Shown piece by piece: positions 39,501 through 50,712 of a DNA stretch of 64,000 bases. How positions within the stretch are numbered: position 1 is the first letter of the stretch; each line of letters begins with the position of its first letter. This stretch comes from Fibrobacterota bacterium (GTDB taxonomy: Bacteria > Fibrobacterota > Fibrobacteria > UBA11236): contig JAEKLQ010000033.1 in assembly GCA_019509785.1 (NCBI GenBank), forward strand, positions 48,997 to 112,996. The letters run 5' to 3'. The translations under genes were made by a program, and so were the position numbers. The notes beneath the pieces are model-generated. The model did no database searches and was not told where the DNA came from. It saw nothing but the letters and a program-made list of their open reading frames with translations.

Positions 39501-39589
39501 TCGACCCCGGCATGTACGTCCTTTTGGTGGAAGTACGCGGCCAGGATCTCTCCGCGCGTTTGAGCCGTAAGGTCCTCATCTCCCGCTAA
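33533..39589 (+). CDS. Giant secreted Ig-like/chitobiase-repeat protein, ~2018 aa
   Basis: A TTG at 33533 starts LKRTIAFLILALALPTLAQS, a clear signal peptide. The frame is open upstream to 33335, but that part is not signal-like. Order: an N-terminal CHB_HEX-like domain; Ig-like/cadherin-like repeats (PTVTMTSPANNSSY, PPAVSITFPQNGKTYYAP); a PKD-like QPQSCQLNGSGSSDPEG domain; putative-Ig (He_PIG) repeats (PIITSPLTAGAVANQNFTY); two Ig-like domains; and six CHB_HEX_C_1 repeats (IWYTLNGVDP, IYYTMDGSDP, LHYTLDGKDP, IHFTVDGSAP, IYYTLDGSEP, IYYTLDGSAP). It ends with the ~450-residue module also found in the preceding protein (GWNQISNPHLETLYWPF). Likely a surface adhesin or polysaccharide-binding scaffold. 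No enzyme domain is seen. Confidence 0.85.
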   Translation: MKRTIAFLILALALPTLAQSDPPSAPVADPDPATVNPFFESVSVTLTAGPSATEIRWDTGSATIPLLATEGKSYDGSPIVIHSTTVLRTAAYYPSDPLLPMTANYSYLRDAKPSIAFTSPTTGQSFHVGQTIHIAANASDADGPTPLTVRFSYRVSGGTAWTDSTPVKGTSTSYVTDWITDGTSPTGTVQLRAIATDPKGAADTSTMSITIAANKAPTVTMTSPANNSSYLAPASIKLTASPADADGNVTKVEFYKAAAAPGTWTLLGAVSAAPWTLNLTGLPESTYTFHAVAYDNGTPVLTGTSASVIANVVKNNPPAVSITFPQNGKTYYAPFDTSVVATATDADGGMAKVDFYDGIALEATDSASPWTYKHNYLAGSYTLTATATDSLNASTTSAPVSFTVINNTKPTAKTGKDTAIVQPQSCQLNGSGSSDPEGTTLHYKWSGPTGVTFSNDTAANPIAQFPANGTGGFAIQLKVTDRGIPALSDSVKMTVTVWAKPIITSPLTAGAVANQNFTYTLTASGFPTPTLDAPAATRPAWLNYNATTSTLSGKPTAQGSFNVGLIAKDTAGTDSKTLVITVGDSLYKPSITSALSATAKVGTGFTYAIAARGNPSNFTYTVTGLPTGLSVSGATISGTPTASGNFTVSITVTNSLGSDQKNLALTVNQDLKITQDLPDSLPSVFDKGSANFFVQASGFPNPSYQWQFSSSSATTGFVAVGNNSNGYNINPVSTASTGWYRVIVKNGSSPDLTSKSCYLKVKPLPAPVKIIQNPTAQVAVVGDKVQFKAKATGEPLPLSYRWFKGYPSRTAITASKADDTVLTLDSVTIGMSTVYSVRATSTNFPADTNNASYYAWSDTVRLSVQLPKLAKPTASPAGGSIYSPTQVTIAPPVPAATIWYTLNGVDPVQGAPNLQYAGGAILIDSTRTLKARAYYPNVYRASDVMTEVYTMTAQNKSAKPIIGPADSVFTGTLTVTMSAPDGSDIYYTMDGSDPLASNSKYPQGGIVITGTTQVNAVAKKAGLLPSDTASKLFTLAKPKPKVLTPEFSPDGGSFSGSLSVRIVCPTPNAILHYTLDGKDPDTSSPVLAGAGLTLTKTTEVKVIGMLKDYGNSDIVTRDFHLGPGSIVASPPGDTIFKDSLRVKLTVTPADAVIHFTVDGSAPNDQSPIFPVVGLPLTTTTTLTAIAYLGSQPGNPQTFGYTLNHGPLITPIPITANNALTFKDTLTVGLQSTPGATIYYTLDGSEPAIIPANQYQKPIVLSRTTTLQAIAVENGFDNSKVLVATYTLVPEKPEMKPPGGSYPFPLIVRLSSTSHSASIYYTLDGSAPTPGTGIPYAGDTAIRIVSAATLKAVAVAGNIASEIASETYSATLISDTTLAPGHTLFLDGGYTLRNPEDQQATAKVHIGSPFSSGLVGFDAVQYTLNLSLAGAGAVPQAFPNLMFTTPPSEKRSLYKVEPSGKIFFVTSADTVTLGAGTYFMGIDTLPPTIAYAPESFDEKDSTRVGFTIHDNVSNLSYNLNRNDDSTRDVSGGFLSSDQAIAAQLKNPAGVLKPLFVQLIVTDYRQTAYFPAGDAHAMLPLAQRLSPLQGPAAWKIGARANSLYDFMAIPLDLNPPLTLDGLRALNPKAQIEATGYDGSAKKFSALAGGTPLQAGQGYWIAARSPVTSLRMDHAETSRGNGKATFTIVLHKGWNQISNPHLETLYWPFSRALDTYRSFTIKGLWGYDPALATPDYVQSDSLVPWRGYFVYNYNGDTAVPLLTRPATSIMPAPPAGKSAAAGRIQLAMGWDGRTSLRLGADAGSQDGLGTEDEEALPQRGDRFLRAMRDGRALASDWVRLDGGVVQRWRVEFGSAGDSLPSLRIADLSLPAGDEAWAFSASRKMKFPILPGAEIPASGLSRDSLIVVAGPKDKIAALDLTKEFSAIAPELDAKVTMAPDGFRLRMALPSRAHIRATAWSLRGTRLGTLTTGMLSEGTYDFAFGKDFSDRPARLDPGMYVLLVEVRGQDLSARLSRKVLISR

Positions 39590-39620
39590 CTCCCCGTCCG
39601 CATGCGAGCGGGGAGCTTTC
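39590..39620 (+). terminator. Intrinsic terminator after the giant repeat protein
   Basis: CTCCCCG (39590-39596) and CGGGGAG (39609-39615) form a 7-bp stem with a palindromic CGCATGCG in the loop, followed by CTTTCC. It begins immediately after the TAA stop at 39587-39589. The short T-run makes it a modest terminator. Confidence 0.5.
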
Positions 39621-39824
39621 CGCCCGCTTCCGCTTTCGCCTTTCGCGTCCTTCCGATGCGGCCCCGCGCGTTAAGTGGTACATTTCCTCCCGGGCCGCGG
39701 GGCCCGTCATAGCGTCGATGGAATTCCGGGATCGGGAGGCGGGCCGCAAGACCCCCCTTCCGCGCTTGAGGGGGTGTTTCCCGGAATTTTCCCGACGTCT
39801 ACCCAGGACGAAACGGATAATTAC

Positions 39825-41753
<1,929 letters not shown>

Positions 41754-41756
41754 GTT

Positions 41757-42560
41757 TTATAAACGCTTGCGGTTGAACAGGAAGAGACCCAAGCCAACGG
41801 ACGCAACGGCCCAGAGCCCCGTGTTCGCGAGCGCATGCCACGCGTGCTCCCGACGCAAGGTATCGCTCACCAGTCCCAGCGACCAGACGTGCACGCCCCC
41901 GAACTGGGGCAGCATCCCGATCACCCGGCTCATCAGGCCGGCCTCGCTGATGAAGTTCCCGTAGTACCGCCACAAGTTGACCACGTAGATGATGGGCAGG
42001 AACAGCAGGCACAGGAAGAAGATCATGAAATTGCCGAGGAAGTTCCGCATCAAGAAGAAGAGGCCCACCAGACAGGTCATGGACAGCCCTAGGGGCAAGA
42101 TGAGCAGGAAGACTTCGTGCAGATCGATTCCGGCGATGCGCAGGAGCTCGCCCCAGAACAAGGCGATGGCCAGGAAGCCGTAAGCGAGGGACGGGATGAG
42201 CACGGAGATCATCTTGGAGAGATAGAAGGCGGGCCGGCCCACGTCCCGGGACAGGACGAGCAGATCGTTGTTGCGGAGGTAATGCGGCCCGGTGCGGTCG
42301 AGGCAGAAGCTCAAGGTGAAGAGGGTGGTGAGGAAGACGATGGTGGAATAACCCACCACCAGCACGGTATTGACCCGGAGCGCCTTGCCGATAAGCTCGC
42401 CGTTGTTGATGTGGATCTCGCCCGCCATCACGAAGCGGATCGGAACGAGCAAGACCAAAAGGCTAGCGAGGGCGACCCAGGGCAAGGGGCCTTTCAAGGC
42501 GGGAGCCAGCTCGAACAGCAGGAGGGCCCGCAAACGCATGGAACGGCTTTCCGCTTTCAT
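41757..42560 (-). CDS. ABC-2-type transporter permease
   Basis: A 267-aa membrane protein with six predicted helices, e.g. LPWVALASLLVLLVPIRFVM, VLVVGYSTIVFLTTLFTLSF, FLAIALFWGELLRIAG and FMIFFLCLLFLPIIYVVNLW. It ends in a short basic tail (FNRKRL). The layout and size fit ABC-2 permeases of the NosY/CcmB-like kind. It overlaps the upstream ATPase gene by 4 nt (ATGA), so the two form one transporter, and the lipoprotein gene upstream overlaps likewise. The DRTGPHYLRNNDLLVLSRDV segment between helices 2 and 3 is a cytosolic loop typical of gliding- or copper-associated ABC-2 permeases. The transported substrate cannot be inferred. Confidence 0.8.
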   Translation of the reverse strand: MKAESRSMRLRALLLFELAPALKGPLPWVALASLLVLLVPIRFVMAGEIHINNGELIGKALRVNTVLVVGYSTIVFLTTLFTLSFCLDRTGPHYLRNNDLLVLSRDVGRPAFYLSKMISVLIPSLAYGFLAIALFWGELLRIAGIDLHEVFLLILPLGLSMTCLVGLFFLMRNFLGNFMIFFLCLLFLPIIYVVNLWRYYGNFISEAGLMSRVIGMLPQFGGVHVWSLGLVSDTLRREHAWHALANTGLWAVASVGLGLFLFNRKRL

Positions 42561-43258
42561 CGCACCCGCTCCAGGAAATAGCGTTCGAAGGCGTCGAAGT
42601 CCGCGAAATCGGACATGGGGCTTTCGCCCGCGACCTTGCCCTTGTGCAGGACCAGGACCTGATCCGCCAGGTGCATCACTTCCGCCAGCCTATGGGTGGA
42701 AATGAGGAGGGTGACCCCCTCGGCCTTGAGCCCGTCCAGTTTGGACCGCAGCATGGCGATGCCCACCGGATCGAGGCCGCTGTTGGGCTCGTCCAGGATC
42801 AGCAGCCGGCCGCAATCGAGCATGGCCAGAGCCAAGGCCAGCCTCTGCTTCATCCCCTTGGAATACGCGCGGATGGGTTTGCCGCTCAACTCCAGGCCGA
42901 AGCCGTCGAGATAGGACTCCACCTCGGCGCGCGATCGCCCCTCGAGCCCGATCAAACGTTCGTGGAGGACGATGAGATCCTGCGCCCGCGCACGCTCGGG
43001 GAAATCCACCGCTTCCTGCAAATAGCCAATGCCGCGCCGCGAACGCGAGTGCATGGCCGGCTCGCCGAAGAGCGATGCCGCGCCGCCCGAAGGCGGACGC
43101 AAGCCGAGCAACATGTGGATGAAGGACGATTTGCCCGCCCCGTTCTCCCCTACCAAGGCCACGCAGGCTCCCTGCGGGATCGAGATCGTAAGCGGCCCGA
43201 TGCGCGTGCCGCTGCCGTAGTCCAACTCGAGCGCGCGGCAATCGATGGCGGGATTCAC
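42557..43258 (-). CDS. ABC transporter ATP-binding protein
   Basis: A 233-aa nucleotide-binding subunit. Walker A is VGENGAGKSSF (36-46), the Q-loop is YLQEAVDF, and the signature is YSKGMKQRL in place of the usual LSGGQ, as in many ABC-2 exporters. Walker B is LLILDEPNSGLDP and the H-loop His is in LLISTHRLAEV. It powers the permease encoded immediately downstream (4-nt overlap). The lipoprotein gene upstream also overlaps by 4 nt, so three products are made from one transcript. The organisation recalls NosD/F/Y-like and gliding-type exporters with a lipoprotein partner; no copper or gliding genes are present to support either reading. Confidence 0.9.
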   Translation of the reverse strand: MNPAIDCRALELDYGSGTRIGPLTISIPQGACVALVGENGAGKSSFIHMLLGLRPPSGGAASLFGEPAMHSRSRRGIGYLQEAVDFPERARAQDLIVLHERLIGLEGRSRAEVESYLDGFGLELSGKPIRAYSKGMKQRLALALAMLDCGRLLILDEPNSGLDPVGIAMLRSKLDGLKAEGVTLLISTHRLAEVMHLADQVLVLHKGKVAGESPMSDFADFDAFERYFLERVR

Positions 43259-44019
43259 TGGCGCACAACCGTGCGGCGCAAGGAAACCGCGATGGCCGAT
43301 CCGCCTTCGCTACGGGCGGGGTTCCCATCGGTCCCGCGCCAGTCGAAATCGTCCCAGGCTTGCTCCGCCTTCAGGAGGCCGGAAGCCCCGTACCAATACT
43401 TACCCGAACTGGCGACGCGGTCGCCGTCGAGCACGGATTCCGCGATGACCCAGGCCTCCTCGAAATGCCCCCGATATCCCAAGGTGTCCACCACGGTCTG
43501 GGTCCGGTTCACCGTGAATAGACCCATCGAAGTGGTTTCGTTCCAGCCTTCGATCAACAGGGAGGGCAGAACGAGAAACGCATCGCTATCCCCCGGAGCC
43601 GTAACCGCTGCGGTAGCCGCGGTCTTAAGCGGGTAATAGCGCGCCGCCCCGCCGGCGACCCCGGGCAACTCCACGCCTTCGGACGTGAAGCGGACCAACC
43701 TGCGGGTCTCATCCACCAATTGGCCGGAAGAGTCTTCCCGGATGCGCAAGGTCAGGACCTTGACCGTATCACCCCCGTCAATGGAGTCCTTACCGAAAAA
43801 GAAAGTGACCCGGCGCTTGCTGACCACTTGCTCCGGAACCTGGCCGCCGGCGCGCCACAGCGCTTCGGTGGCGAGGAAAGCCACGCTGTCCCCCGCCTGC
43901 GCGAGGCCGGGAAGCACGCGGATGTCGGAAGGCTTGGAGCGGAATTCGCGGGTGGAGAAGAGGTCGCACCCCGAAAGGAGCAGGGCCGCCACGCACGGTA
44001 GGACGGGTAGGCGACGCAT
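43255..44019 (-). CDS. Lipoprotein co-transcribed with an ABC-2 exporter
   Basis: From the ATG at 44019 the product is 254 aa with signal peptide MRRLPVLPCVAALLLSGC and lipobox LLSGC. A longer frame from 44052 adds a non-signal stretch. The mature part has alternating strands (VTFFFGKDSIDGGDTVKVL, ETTSMGLFTVNRTQTVVDT) and no recognised family. It overlaps the ATPase gene by 4 nt and is the first gene of the operon, so it is likely an envelope component of the exporter or its regulator. A TATATT box ends 10 nt before the ATG and there is no ribosome binding site, again a near-leaderless arrangement. It is divergent from the YkgJ gene, with a 50-nt gap. Confidence 0.7.
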   Translation of the reverse strand: MRRLPVLPCVAALLLSGCDLFSTREFRSKPSDIRVLPGLAQAGDSVAFLATEALWRAGGQVPEQVVSKRRVTFFFGKDSIDGGDTVKVLTLRIREDSSGQLVDETRRLVRFTSEGVELPGVAGGAARYYPLKTAATAAVTAPGDSDAFLVLPSLLIEGWNETTSMGLFTVNRTQTVVDTLGYRGHFEEAWVIAESVLDGDRVASSGKYWYGASGLLKAEQAWDDFDWRGTDGNPARSEGGSAIAVSLRRTVVRQ

Positions 44020-44069
44020 TTGGAGAGCCAATATACCACATCCGCGCGACAATTGGTAGGTTTTGGGGC

Positions 44070-44837
44070 ATGGCCGGTCCCGCTCCCCAGGGCGCGCCCC
44101 GCATGCTGCGCATCGACATCCGCACCCGCTACGGCGCCTTGCAGGGTAACCTCGCGGTTCCTCCCGGCGGGATGCGCTTGGCGGAGCTCGCCGCGAATCT
44201 GATGGCGCTGGACGACCGGATGGTCGGCATGGCCGCGAAAGCGGAGGCCCAAGCCGGCCGGGCGGTCACCTGCTCCAAAGGGTGCGGCGCCTGTTGCAGG
44301 CAGGCGGTGCCCCTCTCCCCCGCCGAAGCCTGGATGCTGGCGGATCATGTGGCCGCCTTCCCGGCGGAAAAACGCGAGGCCGTCCTAGGCCGGTTCGCGC
44401 AGGCCCGCGAGCGCCTGTTCCAGGCGGGTTTCGCGGAGCGATCGTTGCAAGGCGCCGGCAAGGCTGCGCTGGAAAGGTTGGCCGTGGATTATTTCCGGTT
44501 GGGAATACCCTGCCCCTTCCTCGAAGCGGAAGCCTGCTCCATCCATCCCCAACGGCCATCGGCGTGCCGCGAGTTCCTCGCGGTCTCCCCGGCCGAATAC
44601 TGTTCCGATCCCGGAAGCCGTCCCGTCCGTAACGTGCCCATGGCCGCCAGCGTGACCGATGCGCTCTCGCGCTTATGCGCGACCCTGCTGGGCGGCGAAC
44701 CGACCACCGTTCCCTTGGCCTTGGCGCTGGAGTGGGCCGCCGCCAATCGCGATGAGGGCCGCCTGAGCTTCGACGCCCTGCTCCTGATGGAATCCTTCTT
44801 CGGCATCCTGGCCGCCGCCGTGGGTAAGCCCGCATGA
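44070..44837 (+). CDS. YkgJ-family cysteine-cluster protein
   Basis: A 255-aa cytosolic protein with the CxxxCxxCC-type cluster CSKGCGACCRQAVPLSPAEA near residue 70. Later cysteines lie in IPCPFLEAEACSIHPQRPSA, ACREFLAVSPAEYC and SRLC, matching the YkgJ (PF03692) zinc- or iron-chelating domain. Family members are linked to metal- or Fe-S-dependent modification, but few are characterised. An N-terminal ~60-residue helical extension precedes the domain. The stop overlaps the start of the histidine kinase gene (ATGA), so the three genes to 46458 are one operon. A sensory or accessory role with the kinase is inference. Confidence 0.8.
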   Translation: MAGPAPQGAPRMLRIDIRTRYGALQGNLAVPPGGMRLAELAANLMALDDRMVGMAAKAEAQAGRAVTCSKGCGACCRQAVPLSPAEAWMLADHVAAFPAEKREAVLGRFAQARERLFQAGFAERSLQGAGKAALERLAVDYFRLGIPCPFLEAEACSIHPQRPSACREFLAVSPAEYCSDPGSRPVRNVPMAASVTDALSRLCATLLGGEPTTVPLALALEWAAANRDEGRLSFDALLLMESFFGILAAAVGKPA

Positions 44838-45769
44838 AGACCGCCTTCTCCATCGTGGCCTTCGTGGTGGCGGCCGCCATGGTCATCACCTTGCTGGTGT
44901 TCTGGAACATCTACATGATTTCGGATTACCATACCATCCGGGAGCTCTACCAGATGACGCACGGCACCATGGAAGTGCCGGCCCGGGCGCGTTGGACCGT
45001 GCTCATCCTGGGCATCACCTTCTTCTCCTTGGTGCTGGTGGTGCTGTCCATCTTCTTCGCCGCTTTCCTGCGGGCGGCGCGCTTCCGGCGGGAGCAGAAG
45101 GATTTCGTCAACATGATGACGCATGAGCTGAAGCTGCCCATGTCGTCCATCCAGATGTTCGCCCAGACCTTGCGGCAGCGCGAGCCGTCGCCGGAAGATC
45201 GCATCCGCTTCCTGGATGCCATCCTCAAGGATTGCCTGCGGATGAATCTGCTCCTCGATCACCTGCTGAAATCGCAGCTAATCGAGAAGGGCCGCATGCC
45301 CGTCAACCGCAAGCTCGTGGGCCTGCGCGAGTTCGTGGAGGATTTCGCCCGGAAGTGGCCGCGGCCGTTGTCGATACGCCTTTCCGCAGACGCCCAAGCC
45401 AGGGTCGATCCGGTGCTGCTGGATTTGGCCATCACCAACCTGGTCAACAATGCCGAGAAGTACGGCCGGGGCAGCGTTCCCGAGTTGGGCTTGGACGTCG
45501 ACGGCCGTCTCGCGCGCCTGAGCGTGAAGGATGCGGGATCGCCCATCCCCAAGAAGTACGCCCGCAAGATCTTCAAACGTTTCTTCCGCATGCCCAACCG
45601 CGATACGCGCCGGGAGAACGGCGTGGGGCTGGGATTATACATCGTGAAATCCATCGCCCGCCTCCATGGCGGCCGCATCGACCTGGAAACCTCCGGTTTG
45701 GAAGCGGGCGCTGCCTGGAGGGGCAACCGATTCACCCTGGTCCTGCCGCGAGCCGAGGAGCGCCCATGA
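44834..45769 (+). CDS. Membrane sensor histidine kinase
   Basis: A 311-aa kinase with two membrane helices (about 5-28 and 53-79). The short extracytoplasmic segment is only ~25 residues, so sensing is probably intramembrane or by an accessory protein. The HisKA H-box FVNMMTHELKLPMSSIQ has His97. HATPase has LDLAITNLVNNAEKYGRGSV (N-box), VKDAGSPIPKKYARKIF (G1 region) and GVGLGLYIVKSIARLHGGRI (G2). The G1 box has Ser-Pro in place of DxGxG, a mild deviation. Overlaps the YkgJ gene upstream and the OmpR regulator downstream by 4 nt each. Together they form a standard two-component pair. Confidence 0.93.
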   Translation: MKTAFSIVAFVVAAAMVITLLVFWNIYMISDYHTIRELYQMTHGTMEVPARARWTVLILGITFFSLVLVVLSIFFAAFLRAARFRREQKDFVNMMTHELKLPMSSIQMFAQTLRQREPSPEDRIRFLDAILKDCLRMNLLLDHLLKSQLIEKGRMPVNRKLVGLREFVEDFARKWPRPLSIRLSADAQARVDPVLLDLAITNLVNNAEKYGRGSVPELGLDVDGRLARLSVKDAGSPIPKKYARKIFKRFFRMPNRDTRRENGVGLGLYIVKSIARLHGGRIDLETSGLEAGAAWRGNRFTLVLPRAEERP

Positions 45770-46458
45770 CGAATCGCATCCTGCTGATCGAAGACGACCG
45801 GAACATGGCCATGGGGCTGGAGTTCAATCTCAAATCCGAAGGCTTCGAGGTGGTGCATTGCCTGGACGGCGAAACGGGGCTGGCGGCCATGGCCGGCGGC
45901 AACTTCGATCTCCTGGTCCTGGATTGGATGCTGCCCGGCGTCGACGGCCTGGAAGTGCTGCGCGAACTTCGCAAGAAGAACATTTCGGTACCGGTGCTCC
46001 TCCTGACCGCGCGGGACACCAAGGAAGACATCGTGGAAGGGCTGGATAGCGGGGCCGACGATTACCTGGCCAAACCCTTCGACCTCAACATCCTGATGGC
46101 CCGCATCCGCTCTCTGCTGCGCAGCCGGTCCTGGCTCACCCAGAAGGAATCGGTCAAGGAGGCCCGCTTCGGCAATGCCTACATCAACTTCGAGACCTTC
46201 GATGCGGAGGTCGCGGGCCAGCAGGTGCGCCTCAGTTACAAAGAGGCCATGATCATGAAGCTCTTCTGGGAAAAGCGGAACCAGGTGATTACCCGGGAAG
46301 AACTGCTGCAGAAGGTATGGGGGATCGAGGGTTATATCCAAAGCCGAACGGTGGACAACCACATCGTGCAGCTGCGGAAGATTTTCGAGGCCAACCCCAA
46401 GAATCCCCGCCTGATCCTATCCATCCACGGATCCGGCTACAAATTCGTGGGCCAATGA
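45766..46458 (+). CDS. OmpR/PhoB-family response regulator
   Basis: A 230-aa regulator. REC starts MTNRILLIEDDRNMAMGLEF, with phospho-acceptor Asp53 in LLVLDWMLPGVDGLEVL, the Thr switch in VPVLLLTARDTKED and the Lys in GADDYLAKPFDLNILMARIR. The winged-helix DNA-binding domain reads LSYKEAMIMKLFWEKRNQVI, then REELLQKVWG and RTVDNHIVQLRKIFE, ending SIHGSGYKFVGQ. Start ATG 45766 overlaps the kinase stop. It is the cognate partner of the preceding kinase. Target genes unknown. Confidence 0.95.
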   Translation: MTNRILLIEDDRNMAMGLEFNLKSEGFEVVHCLDGETGLAAMAGGNFDLLVLDWMLPGVDGLEVLRELRKKNISVPVLLLTARDTKEDIVEGLDSGADDYLAKPFDLNILMARIRSLLRSRSWLTQKESVKEARFGNAYINFETFDAEVAGQQVRLSYKEAMIMKLFWEKRNQVITREELLQKVWGIEGYIQSRTVDNHIVQLRKIFEANPKNPRLILSIHGSGYKFVGQ

Positions 46459-46465
46459 AACGGGC

Positions 46466-47083
46466 TTAGTCGTCGCCGTCCTTCGCTTTGGCTTTCCTCA
46501 TCCGTTCCAGCTGACGTTCGCGTTTCTCTTCGCGACGCTTCAACTGATCTTCGTCGGACTTCTGATTGCCGGACGACTTCTGGGCTTCCGCCGGGCCGGT
46601 GGTCGAGCCGCCGTTGTCATCGGTCCGGACCGAAGCGGCCGAAGCCATCTCGGATGGATCGGTATCCTTTTCGAGGATCAAGCTATGGAGCTCGCGGGCC
46701 AGGGCCGCCCGCTCTTCCGGCTTGGCCTCTTGCAAGGCCTTGCGCTTCGCCTTGATGAGGGCGATCATCCCTTCCATCTTATCCTTGCGCTCGCGGAAGG
46801 CCGCCTTCTGCTCTTCGGTAAGCCCCTTGGCATGGCTCTTCTGCCAGGCCTTCGAGTCGCGCTGATCGGGATTGTCGGTCGCGGAGGCCGGCTCATCGAC
46901 TTGCATGCGGCCGGGTCCCGGAGCGGGGTTTTGCGAACGGACGGACGCGTCCTTGGCCGCGGCGGGCTTCGCGATATCGTGCGCGAATCCTTTGGCGGCA
47001 GCCCGGCCTGCTTCGTCGGCGAAGGCCGACGAGGATGCCGCGAGGAGGACAATGCTTAGAATCTTGAGAGGGCCCATTGCCAT
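46466..47083 (-). CDS. Secreted charged protein with C-terminal Lys/Arg/Glu repeat, 205 aa
   Basis: From the ATG at 47083 the signal peptide is MAMGPLKILSIVLLAASSSA followed by FADEAG; the longer frame to 47155 is less convincing. The mature part is polar and probably largely helical: KGLTEEQKAAFRERKDKMEG and MIALIKAKRKALQEAKPEER resemble LTxxQ/Spy-like repeats of periplasmic stress proteins. The tail is very basic (REEKRERQLERMRKAKAKD). A Spy/CpxP-like role is a loose analogy only. It lies convergent with and 7 nt from the OmpR regulator. Function unknown. Confidence 0.6.
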   Translation of the reverse strand: MAMGPLKILSIVLLAASSSAFADEAGRAAAKGFAHDIAKPAAAKDASVRSQNPAPGPGRMQVDEPASATDNPDQRDSKAWQKSHAKGLTEEQKAAFRERKDKMEGMIALIKAKRKALQEAKPEERAALARELHSLILEKDTDPSEMASAASVRTDDNGGSTTGPAEAQKSSGNQKSDEDQLKRREEKRERQLERMRKAKAKDGDD

Positions 47084-47365
47084 GCTTTCACCGTTTTCGC
47101 GCCGTAGATAAGATAAACACCCTGCAACAACCACGCCCAGGATTATGCCCTTCAAACCGGGGTGAAATCGGCAGAACCGATTTCAACAACCTTCCTAAAA
47201 ACGACACCTTTCGTTCCATGCTTCGCGCGGATCGGAAGCGGCTCTAACTTAAGTTCAAGATACCGGCGGTCTTAATGGGGAAAAAGGACCAAGGAACAGA
47301 TTGACCCGGACGGACGGCCCTAGGCCGGTAATTCCCCTCGGGTTGCTTGGCCCGTTACCTTCATG

Positions 47366-49146
<1,781 letters not shown>

Positions 49147-49150
<4 letters not shown>

Positions 49151-50712
49151 TTCTTACCGGCCCTCCTCGAGAAGTCGTAAACCGTCGGCTCCCCGCCTTC
49201 CACCGCCACCGAGTCCCGTAGCACGTCGCGGTTGCCCGCGTCCCGGATCTCGATCAGGTGGCGGCTGGCCGGCAGATGGATTTCCCCGCCCTGCCGGTAG
49301 CGAACCTTGTTGACCAGCACCCGGTAATTATCCGGAACGCCCGTGACGATGAGTACGCCATAGGGCCGCAGCGCCGGGCGACGGGCCGCGGCCGATGGCG
49401 CCTTCGCGTCGTTCTCCTTGGAAATCAGGCTCATCTCCCGTTCCCTCAGTTCGCGACCCGCGTCGTCAAAGGCCGGCCGGGACTCAAGGTAAAAAAAAGC
49501 CCCGGTGGAAACGGCCAGCAGGGCGAAGCCGGCGGTGATGAAACGGATCTTGGCGGGTACGGCGGCGGCCTGCCGGGCCGGCACGACGGGGGTAGCCGAC
49601 GTATCCGGCGCCGAGTTCATCAGGACTCCCAAATCCCTGAACTTGGCTTGCACCTCTTCGTCGCCGGGATCGGCCTCCAAAAGCTCGCGCAGACGTTGGA
49701 AGGCCTGATCGAATTCGCCGGAGGCCTCGGCCACGCGCACCATGGTCCATAACCAGGCCCGCTGTTCCGCGCGGATGACCGCCTCCAGGGCCTCCCGTCC
49801 ACCGGCGAGGGCGATGGTATTGGCCTGCATGGCCTTGAGGCCTTTGAGGAGAGGGTCGAGGGATTTGGGGCGCTTGTCCGCATCGGGGTCGAGATAAGGC
49901 GTGAGCAATACCTTCACGGCGGGAGGGACGCCGGCCATGTCCGCCACCACGATGCCCGATTGGATCATGGCGACCACTTGCTCGGTGGATTTGCCCCGGT
50001 AGAAACGGGCCCCGGAAAAGGCCTCGAGGATCACCAGGGCCAGCGAGTAGTACTCCGAGACGTGATCGAGGCGGCCTTGGCCGCGCAGGATTTCGGGAGG
50101 AAGATAGGCCAGGGTTCCCTTGAGGCCCGCGCCCAACGAGTCGGTCTTCTCCCGGATGCCGGAATGGGTCTTGGCCATCCCCAGATCGAGCAGCTTGACG
50201 CGCCCGGACAGGTCGGCCATGAAATTCTCGGGCTTGATGTCCCTGTGAAGAACGCCCCTCTGGTGGATGAAATCCACCACTTCCACCATCTGGCGCGCCA
50301 GATGGACCTTGAGCGAGTCGGGCAAGCCTTCGCCGCCGGGCCCCTCGGTGGGGAGCCCCAGCCTTTCCAGGCTGGCGGTGGCGCGCAGATCGGGGGAGGA
50401 CACGTAGGCCGATCCCAGCTCGGACATTTTCCCGAGATCGATCCCTTGCACGTATTCCATCACCAGGTAATAGTAGCGGCCATCGCTGCCGTAATCGAAG
50501 ATCTGCGTCACGGAAGGATGCGAAAGAGAAGCGCAGAGCTTGGCCTCGCGCTCGAAGCGCTTGATTTCCTCTTCGTCGCCGATGTTGGAGAGCTTAAGGC
50601 GCTTGATGGCCACCATGCGATCGAGGCTGGTCTGGCGAGCGCGGAAGACTTGGGCCTCGCCCCCCTCGCCCAGGAGGGACCAGTCGGAGAAGTCTTCGAC
50701 GGCGAAAGCCAT
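49147..50712 (-). CDS. Membrane Ser/Thr protein kinase with TPR-like and PEGA-like regions
   Basis: A 521-aa Hanks-type kinase. The glycine loop is LLGEGGEAQVF, catalytic Lys37 lies in VAIKRLK, and the catalytic loop is HRDIKPEN (Asp158). The metal-binding motif is DLG (176-178) instead of DFG, which is tolerated in other kinases. GLKGTLAYLPPEIL marks the P+1 region. A ~30-residue insertion lies between the hinge and helix E. Residues ~300-370 are helical with a TPR-like unit (FDQAFQRLRELLEADPGDEE). A membrane helix is at ~390-411 (FITAGFALLAVSTGAFFYLE). The extracytoplasmic C-terminus resembles PEGA domains. Stop/start overlap with the sigma-54 activator and adjacency to the TPR lipoprotein define an operon. 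Confidence 0.93.
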
